Below are positions 4,230 through 6,685 of a stretch of DNA of 6,685 bases, one piece after another. This stretch comes from Clostridiales bacterium UBA1246. Lineage in GTDB: Bacteria > Bacillota > Clostridia > Oscillospirales > Oscillospiraceae. The notes beneath the pieces are model-generated. The model saw only the letters and a program-made list of their open reading frames with translations. It was not told the origin of the DNA and did not search any database. The position numbers and the translations under genes were made by a program. Location: positions 6,558 to 13,242 of the forward strand of contig DBWE01000073.1 in NCBI GenBank assembly GCA_002308315.1. Reading direction: 5' to 3'. How positions within the stretch are numbered: the first letter of the stretch is position 1; the number at the start of each line of letters is the position of its first letter.

Positions 4230-6685
4230 CTGTCTCTGCCGTGGCAGTACTTGTATTTCTTGCCGCTTCCGCAGGGGCAGGGATCGTTCCTTCCCACCTT
4301 CTGCCCCTTCTTCACCGGTTCTCTCTTTCCGCTGTCGGAGGGCGTTTCGCTCTCTTTGGCCACGCGCTTGCGCTCCAGGCCGTCCTCGGGCCGTTTGAGC
4401 TCCACGGTGAACAGTCTGCGGGCGACCTCGTCCTTGATGCCGTTGATCATGGCCTCGAACATCTCGAAGCCCTCCTGCTTATACGCGTCGATGGGCTTTG
4501 TGTTGCCGTAGGCCCGCAGGGATATGCCCTGCCTGAGATCGCTCATGGCGTCGATATGGTCCATCCAGTATTCGTCCACGACGCGCAGCAGTATGACTCT
4601 TTCAAGCTCGCGCATCACGGGCACGTCGGTGCCCGGCAGATTGCCGAAGCGCTTTTCCTTTTTGTCGAGGAAATCAAAGGCCAGGGCCTTGAGCTTTTCC
4701 AGAAGGAACTCGGAGGTGTAGCTGTTGAGTTCCTCCGTGCTCGGATCGAAATCGCCGTCCTTCACGAACAGACTGCGGTAGGGTCTGAGTATCTCGTCAA
4801 GCTCCCTTCTGTCGGAGACATAGCCCTTTTCCGCCAGCACGCCGGACATGTTCAGCTCTATCGAGTCCGCCACCATGTTGCGCACGCTGGCGCTGACGTC
4901 CTCGCCGTCGAGGACCTGGCGGCGCTGACCGTATATGAGCTCCCTCTGCATGTTCATAACGTCGTCGTACTCCAGCACGGTCTTGCGGGACTGGAAGTTG
5001 CGGCTCTCAACGCGCTTCTGGGCGTTCTCGAGAGCGTTGGATACCACCTTCTGCTCTATGGGAGTATCCTCGTCTATCCCGAGCGTTTCCATCATCGCCG
5101 CCACGCGCTCGCCGCCGAACAGGCGCATAAGATCGTCGGTCATCGCGATGTAGAAGCGGGTCTCGCCCGGGTCTCCCTGACGGCCGGAGCGTCCGCGCAG
5201 CTGGTTGTCTATGCGCCGCGATTCGTGCCTTTCCGTGCCCATGATGAACAGTCCGCCCGCCTGCCTGACCTTTTCGGCCTCCGCGGACGTGCTTTCCCTG
5301 TGTCCGGCATAGGCCTCGGCGTACATCGCCCTTGCGCTTATTATTTCCTCGTTGTCCGTTTCCGCGTAGCCGGTGGCCTCGCTGATCACCTCGTCGGGTA
5401 TGCCCGCCTTTCTCAGATCGCTCTTGGCCATGTACTCCGGGTTGCCGCCCAGCATGATATCGGTGCCGCGGCCCGCCATGTTCGTGGCTATGGTGACGGC
5501 CCCGAAGCGGCCCGCCTGGGCCACTATCTCGGCCTCCCGCTCATGGTGCTTGGCGTTGAGGACGTTATGGGGTATCTTCATCCTCGCAAGCAGCGCGGAG
5601 AGCTGCTCGCTCTTTTCTATCGATACGGTGCCCACCAGCACCGGCTGGCCCTTTTGGTGGCACCGCTCTATCTGAGCGAGTATCGCCCTGTCCCGCCCGT
5701 CGCCGTTTTTGTAGATGGCGTCGGGATAATCCTTCCGCATCAGCGGCTTATTGGTGGGTATCTCTATCACGTCGAGATTATATATCGCCTGGAATTCCTC
5801 CTGCTCCGTCAGCGCCGTGCCGGTCATGCCCGACAGCTTGCGGTACATGCGGAAATAGTTCTGGAAGGTTATGGTGGCGAGAGTCTTGCTCTCGGAGCGC
5901 ACGTCCACGCCCTCCTTGGCCTCGATGGCCTGATGCAGGCCCTCGTTGTATCTCCGTCCGTACATAAGGCGGCCGGTGAATTCGTCGACGATGATTATCT
6001 CGCCGTCCTTGATGACGTAGTCCACGTCCTTTTTCATGATGCCGTGGGCCTTTATCGCCTGATTGATATGGTGGCTGAGCGTGGAGTTTTCTATATCCGA
6101 AAGGTTTTCTATGCCGAAATGCCGCTCGGCCTTCTCTATGCCCCGGGCGGTGAGCGTGACCGATCTCGCCTTTTCGTCCACCACGTAGTCGGCGTCTATG
6201 CTCTCATCCTCCTCGGCCTTTTCGTCGGTGCTGGCGAAAACCGCCTTTTTCAGCCGCTTTACGAAATCGTCCGCCTGCCGGTAAAGCTCGGAGGAGTCCA
6301 CGCCCTTTCCGGAGATTATAAGGGGCGTCCTCGCCTCGTCGATGAGTATGGAGTCGACCTCGTCCACTATGGCGAAAACGTGTCCCCTCTGCACCATTTC
6401 CCGCTTGTAAAGCGCCATGTTGTCTCTGAGGTAGTCAAAGCCCATCTCGTTGTTCGTGCCGTAGGTTATGTCGGCGGCATAGGCCGCTCTTCGCTGATCG
6501 CTGCCCATGCTGTGTATGATAAGGCCGACGTCCAGGCCCAGAAAGCGGTATATCTTTCCCATCCACTCGCTGTCGCGCTTGGCGAGATAATCGTTCACCG
6601 TAACGATATGGACGCCCTGACCCGTAAGGGCGTTGAGGTACGCCGGCAGAGTCGCGACAAGGGTCTTGCCCTCGCCGGTCTTCAT
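4226..6685 (-). CDS. secA: Preprotein translocase ATPase SecA (N-terminal ~100 residues outside window)
   Basis: SecA is the ATP-driven motor that pushes preproteins through SecYEG at the membrane. The visible 819 codons begin inside Walker A, MKTGEGKT, so about 100 N-terminal residues are missing. Numbering from that Met: Walker B is DEVD (108-111); the preprotein cross-linking domain spans roughly 120-270, starting after [24 protein letters not shown] is at 233-246; NBD2 contains [18 protein letters not shown] (401-418) and the arginine-finger motif [13 protein letters not shown] (495-507). The helical scaffold/wing region includes [13 protein letters not shown] (570-582) and [17 protein letters not shown] (705-721). 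A charged linker (about 765-797) leads to the SEC-C zinc motif, with ligands C803, C805, C814 and H815 (CxC-x8-CH). No frameshift or insertion was seen. Its TGA overlaps the pgeF ATG. prfB, often next to secA in Bacillota, is not downstream. Confidence 0.99.
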   Translation of the reverse strand: MKTGEGKTLVATLPAYLNALTGQGVHIVTVNDYLAKRDSEWMGKIYRFLGLDVGLIIHSMGSDQRRAAYAADITYGTNNEMGFDYLRDNMALYKREMVQRGHVFAIVDEVDSILIDEARTPLIISGKGVDSSELYRQADDFVKRLKKAVFASTDEKAEEDESIDADYVVDEKARSVTLTARGIEKAERHFGIENLSDIENSTLSHHINQAIKAHGIMKKDVDYVIKDGEIIIVDEFTGRLMYGRRYNEGLHQAIEAKEGVDVRSESKTLATITFQNYFRMYRKLSGMTGTALTEQEEFQAIYNLDVIEIPTNKPLMRKDYPDAIYKNGDGRDRAILAQIERCHQKGQPVLVGTVSIEKSEQLSALLARMKIPHNVLNAKHHEREAEIVAQAGRFGAVTIATNMAGRGTDIMLGGNPEYMAKSDLRKAGIPDEVISEATGYAETDNEEIISARAMYAEAYAGHRESTSAEAEKVRQAGGLFIMGTERHESRRIDNQLRGRSGRQGDPGETRFYIAMTDDLMRLFGGERVAAMMETLGIDEDTPIEQKVVSNALENAQKRVESRNFQSRKTVLEYDDVMNMQRELIYGQRRQVLDGEDVSASVRNMVADSIELNMSGVLAEKGYVSDRRELDEILRPYRSLFVKDGDFDPSTEELNSYTSEFLLEKLKALAFDFLDKKEKRFGNLPGTDVPVMRELERVILLRVVDEYWMDHIDAMSDLRQGISLRAYGNTKPIDAYKQEGFEMFEAMINGIKDEVARRLFTVELKRPEDGLERKRVAKESETPSDSGKREPVKKGQKVGRNDPCPCGSGKKYKYCHGRDR

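Noticed and set aside
3582..4511. 309-codon plus-strand open frame opposite pgeF and the end of secA
   Set aside because: Both strands cannot be equally constrained here: the minus strand encodes two recognisable families and the plus frame has no motif or ribosome binding site.

Overview
The window is a GC-rich bacterial chromosomal segment that looks like a member of the Bacillota, probably a high-GC clostridial lineage. Three things point there: SecA reads like the Bacillus/Clostridium type with a C-terminal SEC-C zinc motif, cytidine deaminase is the short three-cysteine form, and rplJ is preceded by a Bacillota-style L10 leader with a terminator hairpin. This is inference from recognised families; no search was run. 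Almost everything is on the minus strand, so transcription runs from right to left.

Layout from right to left: the secA gene (window end to 4226, first ~100 codons outside the window) overlaps pgeF (4229-3525) by four bases. A 178-base gap follows. It carries a GC-rich hairpin behind pgeF and a perfect-consensus sigma-A promoter (TTGACA, 17 bases, TATAAT), followed by a structured leader and cdd (3346-2948). The stop codon of cdd overlaps that of the only plus-strand gene, a small ferritin-like/rubrerythrin-like four-helix protein (2502-2951) that starts with TTG. Divergent from it are rsmE (2452-1712) and, coupled through a Shine-Dalgarno built from the last codons of rsmE, an unrecognised polytopic membrane protein (1707-973). 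At the left end a second good promoter (925-953) drives the L10 leader/attenuator (918-783), rplJ (782-240) and the start of rplL (194 to the window edge).

The genes are mainly housekeeping: the translation stalk (L10, L7/L12), 16S rRNA modification (RsmE), protein export (SecA), peptidoglycan quality control or purine nucleoside metabolism (PgeF), and pyrimidine salvage (Cdd). Gene order departs from the common Bacillota pattern: rplJ-rplL is not preceded by rplK-rplA, and secA is not followed by prfB. No mobile element, CRISPR array, tRNA or rRNA gene was seen.

I do not see a clear undescribed system. The parts most worth a second look are the readable attenuation switch upstream of rplJ, the consensus cdd promoter with an overlapping palindrome, the Asn-to-Ser change in the Cdd ribose-binding motif, the minimal ferritin-like protein, and the unknown membrane protein coupled to rsmE. 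No gene-free stretch exceeds 300 bases; the two largest (783-972 and 3347-3524) are both accounted for by regulatory elements.
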